From Marinomonas atlantica (GTDB lineage: Bacteria > Pseudomonadota > Gammaproteobacteria > Pseudomonadales > Marinomonadaceae): a stretch of 64,000 nucleotides of DNA. Location: NCBI RefSeq assembly GCF_001639725.1, contig NZ_LTAW01000004.1, positions 372,001-436,000 of the forward strand, read 5' to 3'. The notes under the pieces were generated by a model that was not told the origin of the DNA, did not search any database, and was given only the letters and a program-made list of their open reading frames with translations. Within the stretch, counting starts at the first letter, position 1; each line of letters starts with the position of its first letter. Of this stretch, positions 1 to 10,500 are shown one piece after another. The translations under genes and the position numbers were made by a program.

Positions 1-917
1 GTGGCCAGTTGATGCTTACCTGAGCGAATGCGCAGATAAGCTTCTCGACTACCATCACCTGCTGAGATACTTTTAGGTAAATCCTCCGGGGCCAAGCCTG
101 AGGTTTTTAATGAAGGGATTGCAAAATCGATGTAAAGATCATTGATGACAAGAAAATGCGTGATTTGATTTGGAAACTGTTTGAGTAACCTTGCGATGGC
201 GTTAGGCATTTCATTAGCGATATTGTCAAGAGGGATGTCTTGAACAGAAAGTAATTCACATGTTTCGCATGCAATGATGCGTGAAGCCATGCTATTTGCT
301 TTTAGAGTGGCAATACTATAGTTGGAGTCAGTGAATATAACGACTTGGGCTTTCTCTTTTGAGTCGACGATCGCAAGTGATGCGGCAATGTCTCCTACTT
401 GTTCTGCATCCGTCGTTATATTGGTGAATAAACCTAAGTTAGGGTGAGGCCCTGCTTCGTTTGCCGCATGCCAGCCAATGATTTTTATGCCAAATGCTTG
501 TGCTGCTTTTAATGTATTTTCATGATATTTAGCGTCGATACCGCCCAAAACAATGCCATCGGGCTTTAGCATAATCGCACGATTTAACGCTGCTGATTGG
601 CGAACCTTGGAGCCTTTTCCGTCAAGCAGATGTAGATTCCATTTGAGACCCTCAATCGACTTAGTCATGCCTTTGACGACACTGTTAACACCGTCATTAC
701 GTAAGTCTGAGGCAACAAAAACAATGTACTTGTCCGGTGCCATAGGGTTGCCGAAGGTAGGTCCTTGCCAAGAGGTGCTAACTTTTATTGCTTCTTGTAC
801 GCGTTGATCTACTTTCGCATAGTCATCAGCGGAATAAAGAGTGCTAGATATGATCAACATAAAGGTTAATACAATCAGCTTGTTATAAAGGTAATTAGAC
901 AACTTAAAGGTTTTCAC
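1..917 (-). CDS. Periplasmic sugar-binding-like protein, partial (3' end off window)
   Basis: This minus-strand reading frame stays open from a GTG at 917-915 to the window edge, giving about 305 residues without a stop. The start is followed by two lysines and a hydrophobic stretch ending near TLYSA, which looks like a secretion signal cleaved before DDYAKV. The rest has the alternating pattern of a type 1 periplasmic binding protein (ribose/xylose-binding family), with segments such as KPDGIVLGGID, KIIGWHAANEAG and SAGDGSREAYL. Such proteins deliver a small ligand, usually a sugar, to an ABC transporter or to a membrane sensor. It is transcribed divergently from the LuxP-like gene at 1030, so the two may share a control region. 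The ligand cannot be told from sequence, and the partner gene should lie beyond position 1. Confidence 0.75.
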   Translation of the reverse strand, partial: MKTFKLSNYLYNKLIVLTFMLIISSTLYSADDYAKVDQRVQEAIKVSTSWQGPTFGNPMAPDKYIVFVASDLRNDGVNSVVKGMTKSIEGLKWNLHLLDGKGSKVRQSAALNRAIMLKPDGIVLGGIDAKYHENTLKAAQAFGIKIIGWHAANEAGPHPNLGLFTNITTDAEQVGDIAASLAIVDSKEKAQVVIFTDSNYSIATLKANSMASRIIACETCELLSVQDIPLDNIANEMPNAIARLLKQFPNQITHFLVINDLYIDFAIPSLKTSGLAPEDLPKSISAGDGSREAYLRIRSGKHQLA

Positions 918-1029
918 GATTACAATCAGTTACCTATTTTATAGAAACTTTTAAGAGAAAATCCGTGTAGCGAGTTTTATGTATTGTATGCTTAAAGAAG
1001 CATCTGTTCCGTTTAAAAAGGATTGATAA

Positions 1030-2154
1030 ATGTCTTTATTTGTAAAAAGTGTATTCATCACTGTCTTGATTCCTTCTGTTGCTTTTGCAATAGAGATGGT
1101 TAATGCAGACCAGGAACATTCTGCTTTGAACTATTGGTTAGCGAATGAAGTTAACGATGAAGAAGTGGTGGAAGAATTTCAGTCTATTGTTAGTTCAGCC
1201 CCTCGGGCAATTACCGACCCTTTGCCAAAACCTACACGTATTGCGCTAATTTATCCCAGCGCCGATTTATCGGACTTCTGGGTACGAAACTACAAAGCTT
1301 TGACAGCACGTTTAAATGTATTAAATATCGATTATGTGATTGATGAATTCAGCTCTCGTCAGATCGAACATGCATTACAGACACGTTATATTGATGAAGT
1401 ATTAGCTAGGCAAAATGAATACGATTATGTCATTTATGGTCCTTCGGAATTGTATGTACAAGCCGACAACATTCAGCGTTTAGCAAAATCAGAAAATTTT
1501 CAATCTTACATTTGGGCTTTTCATACACCGATGAAGAGTTGGCAATTTCAACCCGATGCTTGGTTCGACTTTTCCAGCTCAGCAGGTGCGTTTGCATTAT
1601 GTGAATTTATGATACAACGCCTTGGTCGTGATGTCTCGTTTGCTATGAATCGAGGCATACCGGGGATTACGGATGATCAGCGCTCGGGCGACTTCAAATC
1701 GTGTGTCGAAGAAGAGGGGGCGTGGATGAATTTTTATGAACATTTTGGTCAATATCAAGCAGGTGGTGGACGTGATGGCGCGGCATTAATTACGCAAAAT
1801 TTTCCTGAGGTAACAATGCTTCATAACGCTAATACTGCCATGACCTTAGGGTCATTAGAATATTTGGCAGAACAAGCATTAACCGATTCCATGTATGTGG
1901 CAGGTTGGGGCGGCACGGCGGCAGAGATAGAACAAATCAAGCAGGGTAACCTGAATGCTACGCCAATGCGTATGGGTGATGATGTGGGCGTTGCAACAGC
2001 TGAAGCCATCAAATTCTCCCTAGAAGGTCGTACTTCTGAGATTCCAAAGATTTATCTAGGGCGAATTGAAGTGGTGGATGATCAAATGTCGGCTGAAGAA
2101 ATTGACGCGCGAACCAGAGAGGCTTTTCGTTACTCCGGAGTTGAACACGAATAA
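1030..2154 (+). CDS. luxP: LuxP-like periplasmic binding protein (autoinducer-2 receptor homologue)
   Basis: The 374-residue product starts with a secretion signal (cleavage expected after SVAFA, residue 20) and is a type 1 periplasmic binding protein. It resembles Vibrio LuxP along its length: YPSADLSDFWVRN near residue 75, GWGGTAAE near 292, MRMGDD near 313 and EAFRYS at the C-terminus. LuxP binds AI-2 (furanosyl borate diester) and controls the LuxQ hybrid kinase. Mapped by eye onto Vibrio harveyi LuxP, contact residues S79, W82, R215, T266, W289 and R310 are kept (here S81, W84, R218, T269, W293, R314). Q77 is an Asp (D79), and N159 does not seem to be kept. No LuxQ lies downstream; the next gene is fadH. 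An AAGGA ribosome site precedes the ATG. Homology is strong, but AI-2 as ligand is only an inference. Confidence 0.8.
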   Translation: MSLFVKSVFITVLIPSVAFAIEMVNADQEHSALNYWLANEVNDEEVVEEFQSIVSSAPRAITDPLPKPTRIALIYPSADLSDFWVRNYKALTARLNVLNIDYVIDEFSSRQIEHALQTRYIDEVLARQNEYDYVIYGPSELYVQADNIQRLAKSENFQSYIWAFHTPMKSWQFQPDAWFDFSSSAGAFALCEFMIQRLGRDVSFAMNRGIPGITDDQRSGDFKSCVEEEGAWMNFYEHFGQYQAGGGRDGAALITQNFPEVTMLHNANTAMTLGSLEYLAEQALTDSMYVAGWGGTAAEIEQIKQGNLNATPMRMGDDVGVATAEAIKFSLEGRTSEIPKIYLGRIEVVDDQMSAEEIDARTREAFRYSGVEHE

Positions 2155-2253
2155 GCTAATTTGCAAGAGCTTATGCGCTCTTTTGTTATATGAAGAAAAC
2201 CAAGGTTTTGCCATGATGAAGTGATGATAATGGATCACACTGGAGCGTCGTGA

Positions 2254-4290
<2,037 letters not shown>

Positions 4291-4334
4291 TGAACGCTGT
4301 TCTTGCAAGGCTTGCAAGCATGTGAGGACAGAAC

Positions 4335-4946
4335 ATGAAACGTACAATTTTAAGCAGTGCCATACTAGTTGGCGCAGTTATACTAACGCCGACAGCATCC
4401 GCTGCGGAGCAGACAATGATTGCCGCCGGAGGTTGCTTCTGGTGTATCGAATCAGATTTTGAAGCCATTGATGGGGTGACCGATGTGGTATCTGGTTACA
4501 CCGGAGGCCATGTTGCTAACCCAACTTACCAGCAAGTATCGGGTAAAAAAACCGGACATTATGAAGCGGTCAGAATTACTTTTGACGATGACATTGTAAG
4601 TTTGCGAGAACTGACGGATTATTATTGGCGCACCATTGATCCGACGGATGCTAAAGGTCAGTTCTGTGACAAGGGCGAGCCCTACCGCACGGGGTTGTTC
4701 TTTCAGTCTGAAGCGCAAAAAGATGTATTTGAAGCATCTCTTAACCAAGCGATTATGGATAAGCCCTTTGACGCCAAAATTGTCACGCAAATTATGCCCG
4801 CTAAAACCTTCTATTTAGCAGAAGACTATCATCAAGACTACTATTTGAAAAACAGTCTGCGTTACAAGTTTTATCGCTTTAATTGTGGTCGTGATAGCCG
4901 TGTCGAAGAGCTCTGGGGAGACGTGGCAAGCGATCAATACCATTAA
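4335..4946 (+). CDS. msrA: Peptide methionine (S)-S-oxide reductase, exported form
   Basis: MsrA reduces S-methionine sulfoxide in oxidised proteins. The catalytic motif GGCFWC puts the active cysteine at C34, and C184 near the C-terminus is a candidate resolving cysteine. Downstream blocks GHYEAV and CDKGEPYRTGLFF fit the family. Unlike the usual cytoplasmic enzyme, residues 1-23 form a clear secretion signal ending in ASA, so this copy should work in the periplasm and repair surface or periplasmic proteins. Its thiol reductant there is not encoded nearby. The ATG follows a GAGGA ribosome site, 44 bases after fadH stops, so co-transcription with fadH is possible. Confidence 0.93.
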   Translation: MKRTILSSAILVGAVILTPTASAAEQTMIAAGGCFWCIESDFEAIDGVTDVVSGYTGGHVANPTYQQVSGKKTGHYEAVRITFDDDIVSLRELTDYYWRTIDPTDAKGQFCDKGEPYRTGLFFQSEAQKDVFEASLNQAIMDKPFDAKIVTQIMPAKTFYLAEDYHQDYYLKNSLRYKFYRFNCGRDSRVEELWGDVASDQYH

Positions 4947-4957
4947 GTGACTGAGTC

Positions 4958-4992
4958 CTTGCGAGTGAGTCATTTCTTGGCTTACTGCAAGG
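4958..4992 (+). terminator. Possible weak terminator after msrA
   Basis: CCTTGC and GCAAGG pair around an inner stem with wobble pairs (GTGAGTCA with TGGCTTAC). It sits just after the msrA stop, but only a short T run follows, so it is a weak candidate. Confidence 0.3.
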
Positions 4993-5105
4993 CTGGCAGT
5001 TTTGGCTATTAAGCGACCAATCAATGCCTAATCATTTTCAAAATCCTTCGCATATTTTGCCCACAAAGGTTAAGCTTCGCGCCTTTGTATCAATTGAGAA
5101 TATCT

Positions 5106-6518
5106 ATGAATTTTGAGTCACTTGGCCTAGATCCCCGTATATTGAAAGCCTTAGCTGAAAAGGGGTACAGCACTCCAAGCCCTATTCAGGAGCAAGCCAT
5201 TCCAGTGGTGCTGTCAGGTCGAGATCTTATGGCGGCTGCGCAAACCGGTACAGGTAAAACAGCGGGCTTTACATTGCCCATGTTACAGAACCTGTTGAAA
5301 GGTAGTAGCGCCCGTAACAATCAGGTACGCGCATTGGTTTTGACGCCGACTCGTGAGTTGGCTCAGCAAGTGGCCGATAACGTTGCTTTGTACAGTTCAC
5401 ATCTACCTTTGAAAAGCGCTGTGGTTTACGGCGGTGTGAAAATTAACCCGCAAATGCAACGACTGCGTGGCGGTGTAGACGTATTGGTTGCAACACCAGG
5501 GCGTTTGTTGGATCTGCATAACCAAAATGCTCTGAAACTGAATCAGATTGAGATTTTGGTATTGGATGAAGCCGATCGCATGTTGGATATGGGCTTTATT
5601 CATGATTTAAAACGCATCATGGCGTTGTTACCACCTAAGCGTCAGACATTGCTGTTCTCAGCGACATTCTCAGCGCAAATTAAAGAATTGGCTGCGCGTA
5701 TGGTGAATGATCCTGCTGAAGTCTCTGTATCCCCAGCGAATACCAAAGCTACGTCCATTACCCATCAAGTCTTTGAGGTCGATAAGGCCAATAAGCTGAA
5801 GTTGCTGACGCATTTGATCAAGCAAGAAGGTTGGCGTCAGGTGTTGGTTTTCTCGAAAACCAAACACGGTGCAAACCGTATCGCAACGGCGTTAAATGGC
5901 ACCGGTATTGGAGCAGCGGCGATTCATGGTAATAAGAGTCAAGGAGCTCGTACAAAAGCATTGGCTGATTTTAAGTCAGGTGATGTGAAAGTGCTGGTCG
6001 CAACGGACATTGCTGCGCGTGGTATTGATATTAATCAACTGCCGTATGTTGTGAATTTTGATTTGCCTAAAGTGCCTGAAGATTATGTGCATCGTATCGG
6101 TCGTACTGGCCGTGCTGGTGAAACAGGCCATGCTGTGTCATTTGTGACTGGTGAAGATGTCAAAGAGTTGTTTGCTATTGAACGTGTCATCGGTGAGCTG
6201 ATTCCGCGAAGTGTTGAAGCGAAATTCAAACCGTCTCAGCCATTACCAGAATCAAAATTGGATACACGTCCAAGTAAGCCGAAAAAGCCTAAGAAACCGA
6301 AGTCGCAATCGCCAGAGCAAGGCTCTAATCGAGCGCCATCGTCTGATACAAAGCGTGCGCCTTCGCGAAGACCACAAGACAGAAAGCCTGCTGAGGGTCA
6401 GAACGCTTCGAAACCTGCCGCGCGCAGACCAAAACCGCAAACTGAGTCTGGTGATGCACCGAAGCGTACTCCGAATCGTAGCCGCTCTCAGAATCGTGCT
6501 CCGAGTAAGACGTCTTAA
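5106..6518 (+). CDS. rhlE: ATP-dependent RNA helicase RhlE
   Basis: This 470-residue DEAD-box helicase matches RhlE at its start ([13 protein letters not shown]). It has the Q-motif region SPIQEQAIP, Walker A AQTGTGKT (residues 45-52), DEAD (154-157), SAT in LFSATFS and the [10 protein letters not shown] motif VI. RhlE remodels RNA during ribosome assembly and mRNA decay. From about residue 375 the tail is a basic, low-complexity stretch rich in K, P, R and S, probably for non-specific RNA binding. I use the ATG at 5106, which matches the family N-terminus; a TTG 21 bases earlier is in frame. The 5' leader can form a 7-bp stem (ACAAAGG with CCTTTGT, 5063-5087). Two more DEAD-box genes lie in this window. 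Confidence 0.92.
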   Translation: MNFESLGLDPRILKALAEKGYSTPSPIQEQAIPVVLSGRDLMAAAQTGTGKTAGFTLPMLQNLLKGSSARNNQVRALVLTPTRELAQQVADNVALYSSHLPLKSAVVYGGVKINPQMQRLRGGVDVLVATPGRLLDLHNQNALKLNQIEILVLDEADRMLDMGFIHDLKRIMALLPPKRQTLLFSATFSAQIKELAARMVNDPAEVSVSPANTKATSITHQVFEVDKANKLKLLTHLIKQEGWRQVLVFSKTKHGANRIATALNGTGIGAAAIHGNKSQGARTKALADFKSGDVKVLVATDIAARGIDINQLPYVVNFDLPKVPEDYVHRIGRTGRAGETGHAVSFVTGEDVKELFAIERVIGELIPRSVEAKFKPSQPLPESKLDTRPSKPKKPKKPKSQSPEQGSNRAPSSDTKRAPSRRPQDRKPAEGQNASKPAARRPKPQTESGDAPKRTPNRSRSQNRAPSKTS

Positions 6519-6595
6519 TATTCGGTAAGTGTGGTCAGCGCCAAAGAATTCGTACAGTTGAGTTGCAGCTTGTAGTTAAGAAATGAATTGAGGCC

Positions 6596-7405
6596 ATGAT
6601 GTCATCTATTACAGATAAGCGTTTGATTTTAATTGGTGGGCACCATGGCGTAGGGAAAACCACGCTTGCCGCAGCTCTGGCTTTGTTATTGTCCCGTCGA
6701 GGACAACGTGTATTAGTGATATCAGTCGATTCAGCAAACAGTTTAAGCGATGCTTTTGATTGGCAAATAGGGGAAGCAGGTGCTGCGGTGTGTGCTGGCG
6801 TTCATGCTTTGGAAATTGCCCCGAGTGCGGCCGTAAAAACGTATACTGAAGGTGGCTTTGCTCAGCAAAAGCCGCTCTCTGAGTGGTCGCCTGAATTGAT
6901 AGAAATTGCGGTACTGGAACGTATTGGTCGACTGATAGACGACGCGGAAGAGTACTATGACACGATTATTCTTGATTGGGCGCCGAGTGACTATGCTTTA
7001 CGTTTGCTCAACAACACCTCTAATCAAGATGAGTCGGGTTCGCTTCATGAACAGGGTTCTTTTTATCAGCGTAGCCTAAAACGTTTTCAAGACGTAGAAA
7101 ATACAGCCTTATTACTGGCGATTACGCCAGATAAACGTGCTACTTGCGCCTCTAAACGTATTTTTCAAACGTATAAAGAAAATGCCATCCCCTTGTTTGG
7201 TATCGTAGTTAACCGTGTATTACCTGCTGATGACGCTGGTGAGTTTTTTGCTCAACGGCGTGTAGTTGAGCAAAAATACTTAAACACGATTGAGCAACGG
7301 TTTACCGATTGCGTACATTACTACTTACCACTTATGGAAACGGATATTCATGGTATTGGTCCGCTACAGACAACGGCTGTACTGCTGGAGACTACGGGGC
7401 TGTAA
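6596..7405 (+). CDS. ArsA/GET3-type anion-transporting ATPase homologue
   Basis: The 269-residue soluble protein has a deviant Walker A motif, GGHHGVGKTT (residues 14-23), followed by SVDSANSLSDAF, as in ArsA/GET3 ATPases of the SIMIBI class. ArsA drives arsenite export, while bacterial relatives have mostly unknown roles. It has one ATPase domain, unlike the double-domain plasmid ArsA, and no arsB or arsR lies nearby, so arsenic resistance is not supported here. The start is the first of two ATGs, behind a GAGG ribosome site. It lies 116 bases upstream of the alpha-2-macroglobulin gene in the same direction; any shared role is guesswork. Confidence 0.7.
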   Translation: MMSSITDKRLILIGGHHGVGKTTLAAALALLLSRRGQRVLVISVDSANSLSDAFDWQIGEAGAAVCAGVHALEIAPSAAVKTYTEGGFAQQKPLSEWSPELIEIAVLERIGRLIDDAEEYYDTIILDWAPSDYALRLLNNTSNQDESGSLHEQGSFYQRSLKRFQDVENTALLLAITPDKRATCASKRIFQTYKENAIPLFGIVVNRVLPADDAGEFFAQRRVVEQKYLNTIEQRFTDCVHYYLPLMETDIHGIGPLQTTAVLLETTGL

Positions 7406-7521
7406 TGTGAATTCATCATTGGTTGCAAAGTTTACGTAAAAAATTAGACGGTGTAATCGCTTTCTTCAAAGAATGAGCTTAGCATTCAGTGGACACTTTA
7501 CTAGAATGCTAGGGAATGATT

Positions 7522-10500
7522 ATGCAGGCTAAACAAGCAGGGAGCGCGCAAGGATTGCGTGCTGTGTTATTTGGTTTATTACTACTTTGTTTTAACCTCG
7601 ATGAGGCTAGCGCAGCGACGCCTTACTATCTAACGGGCTTTTCAGAAGTCAGTTACGATCAAGCTCCCGCTTTACAGTTGACGTTTACTCAATCCATTAG
7701 ATCCAATACCCACTTATCGTCTTATGTGTCACTTACGCCTGAACCTGAACAAGGCAGCCGTTGGATTACAGAGGATGGAAAAACGTGGGTGTTGCCTTTT
7801 GTGGACGCCAGTACTACCTACGAAGTAAATGTGTCGAAACGTTTGCAAGCCCAATCTGGTGCTCGTTTAAGTCTCTATGAACCTAATGTAGAGGAAAAAT
7901 CTGAGCCCGACTTCCCTTTGACACGCACCCTGACAACAAAAGCCTATGATGCATCGGTTAATTTCTCTGGCCAGGGTAATTTTATTAATGCTGACTTGGC
8001 TGGCGGTTTACCTGTTTCTGTCATAAATGTGCCTGAAGTCCAGCTACAAGTTTTTCGAGTTACGGATCAGCGCGCCTTTTTAAACCAGCTATATAACTCG
8101 CAAGGTTTTGAGGGCAATGTAGATTATTATAATTTGGATACCTTGCGCCAATCGTCTGAATTAGTACACACCGCATTCTTTCCGGTCGAAGCGCGTGTTA
8201 ATCAGCGCCGCACAGTCAATCTAGATATCTCCTCAGTGGTAAACAAGTATGACCAAGGTATTTTTGTCGCAGTCGCTAAAGATCCTCGTCAGTTTGACTA
8301 TTCCTATGCCACCACGTTTTTTGCCTTGACAGATATTGGGCTGCAGGTACGTCGTTTGGATCAGCAGTTAATAGCCTTTACGCACTCAATCAAAACGGCC
8401 TCACCACGGGCGGATATAGAATTAGAGTTTATTTATCGAGATAAAAAACGCGCCTCAAAGCGGGGGAGAACAGATCAGTCAGGGGTTTACCAACATGTGT
8501 TTGATAAAGCCCCCGAGCACGTTATTGCCACCCAAGGCGAGGAAGTTGCTTTTTTAAACTTAGAATACAACGGTTTAGACCTTTCCGAATTTAATAACAG
8601 CAATATACGCCATCAAAGTGCCCAAGCTTTTTTATACGGCCCGAGAGATCTTTATCGACCCGGCGAAACGCTTAATGTGAATGTGTTACTGCGCGATTAC
8701 GATGGCCAAAAAATGCGAGACCAACCATTGCAATTGGTACTGCTCGATGCGCAAGGGCAAGAAGTTCTACGTCAAATGCGTCAAGCAGACGATACCGGTC
8801 TCATCGAATTCGAACATCAGCTGTCAGAGAATGCGGCCATGGGCACATGGACCTTACAAGTGACCTCTGAAGGACTGCAGCTCCATCAATCTTATCGCTT
8901 CAAAGTAGAAGATTTCATGCCAGAAATGTTGGCATTGCAATTTTATGATGGCGATCGCTCGGTGCAGCGACGGGTGCAACCTGATGCTTTGACCATTCCT
9001 ATTCAAGCCGATTATTTATATGGCGCGCCTGCGTCGGGTAATCAAGTCGACGCGATCATCACGGCGAAAGCAGCTCAGATGGTATTTGAAGAGTACCCGG
9101 AGACCGTATTTGGTGATGAAAGGTACGAGCCAAAGCAACGCCGCATGACCATCCCTCGTACTACTTTGGATGAACAAGGTGCGGGTGTGCTAGACATTCC
9201 TGATCGCTGGCAAGGGGCGTCAGTCCCTCTTGATTTAACGGTCTCGGCAAGTGTTTATGAAAGTGGTGGTCGGCCTATTACTCGTCACCAAAAAGTTGTT
9301 CGTATGACGGGCCATGATAAATTACCCGGCATTAAGGCACTTTCATCTTTGCCCGCCGATGAAGATCAGGAAGTCACCTTCTTGTTGCGCAGTGTAAGCC
9401 CCGATGGTCAGCCGGTGACAGATGATCTGCAATTGAAGCTCTATCGTTACGGTTGGAATTATCACTGGCAGTACGATGCCAGTCGTGGCTGGTATCGCGA
9501 ATACAGTGATGAATCAACGTTGGTTGATTTACGTAATGTGGTGGCTGAGAAATCAGGCATTGAGCAAAATTACCAACTTGATTGGGGGCGATACTACTTA
9601 GAGGCCCAGTCAAAATCGGGTGCGGTCGCTCGGTATTATTTTAGAACGACTGGTAGCTGGTGGTACGGCGGTAATCGTTCTAATCGCATGAAGCCTACAC
9701 AGATTGATATGGGGCTTGATCAAGACCATTACGCACCGGGTGAAAGAGCCAATCTACTAGTGGAGTCGCCTATAGGTGGGGACGCTCGACTGACCGTTGA
9801 GTCTGCCGATGGTGTATTGCATACCCAGATGGTGAGCTTGGCAAAAGGTGAAAATACCTTAGCGCTCGACATCGATGAGAATTGGAATCGTCATGATGTA
9901 TACGTAACCTTGTTGGCACTTAATGCGGCTGATCAAGTCACGGAATTGGCACCTGAGAGAGCGTTGGGTGTGCTGCATTTACCGATATTACGTCAAGACT
10001 CTATCGCAGAAATAGTACTTAACGTGCCTCAACGTACGGAGCCAAATAAAGCGATCACTGCGCAGATTGAGGTGACTAATATCGATCAGCTAGGGGGTCA
10101 AAAGCTGTACGCTACGGTCGCGTTAGTCGATCGAGGTGTTCTCAATATAACAGGCTTTAAACCACCGAATCCTCAGCGTTACTTTTATGGACAGCGCCGT
10201 TACGAAACGGATATATTCGACACCTATGACGACATCATCAATAACCTTGGCTATGACACCGTGCGTCAGCGTTTTGGTGGCGATATTTTTGAGAGGGCGG
10301 CGGCCGAAGATGACTTAACACGTGGTGGCGAAAAACCGAAAAGTGATGTGCAAATTGTGTCTTACTTTAGCCATCCAGTTGCCTTCGAAAAAGGCAAGGC
10401 AGAAATAAGTTTCGATCTTCCCAATTTCAACGGACGATTAGAGTGGATGGTGGTTGTATATGGTGATCGCAGTTACGGTAATGCCACACAGCAAACCATT

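Noticed and set aside
6596..7405. Arsenic resistance ATPase
   Set aside because: The fold fits ArsA, but there is one domain and no arsB, arsR or arsD nearby.
7411..7476. 21-codon frame (HHWLQSLRKKLDGVIAFFKE) between the ArsA-like and A2M genes
   Set aside because: It looks amphipathic but has no ATG, GTG or TTG start (only ATT) and no ribosome site.
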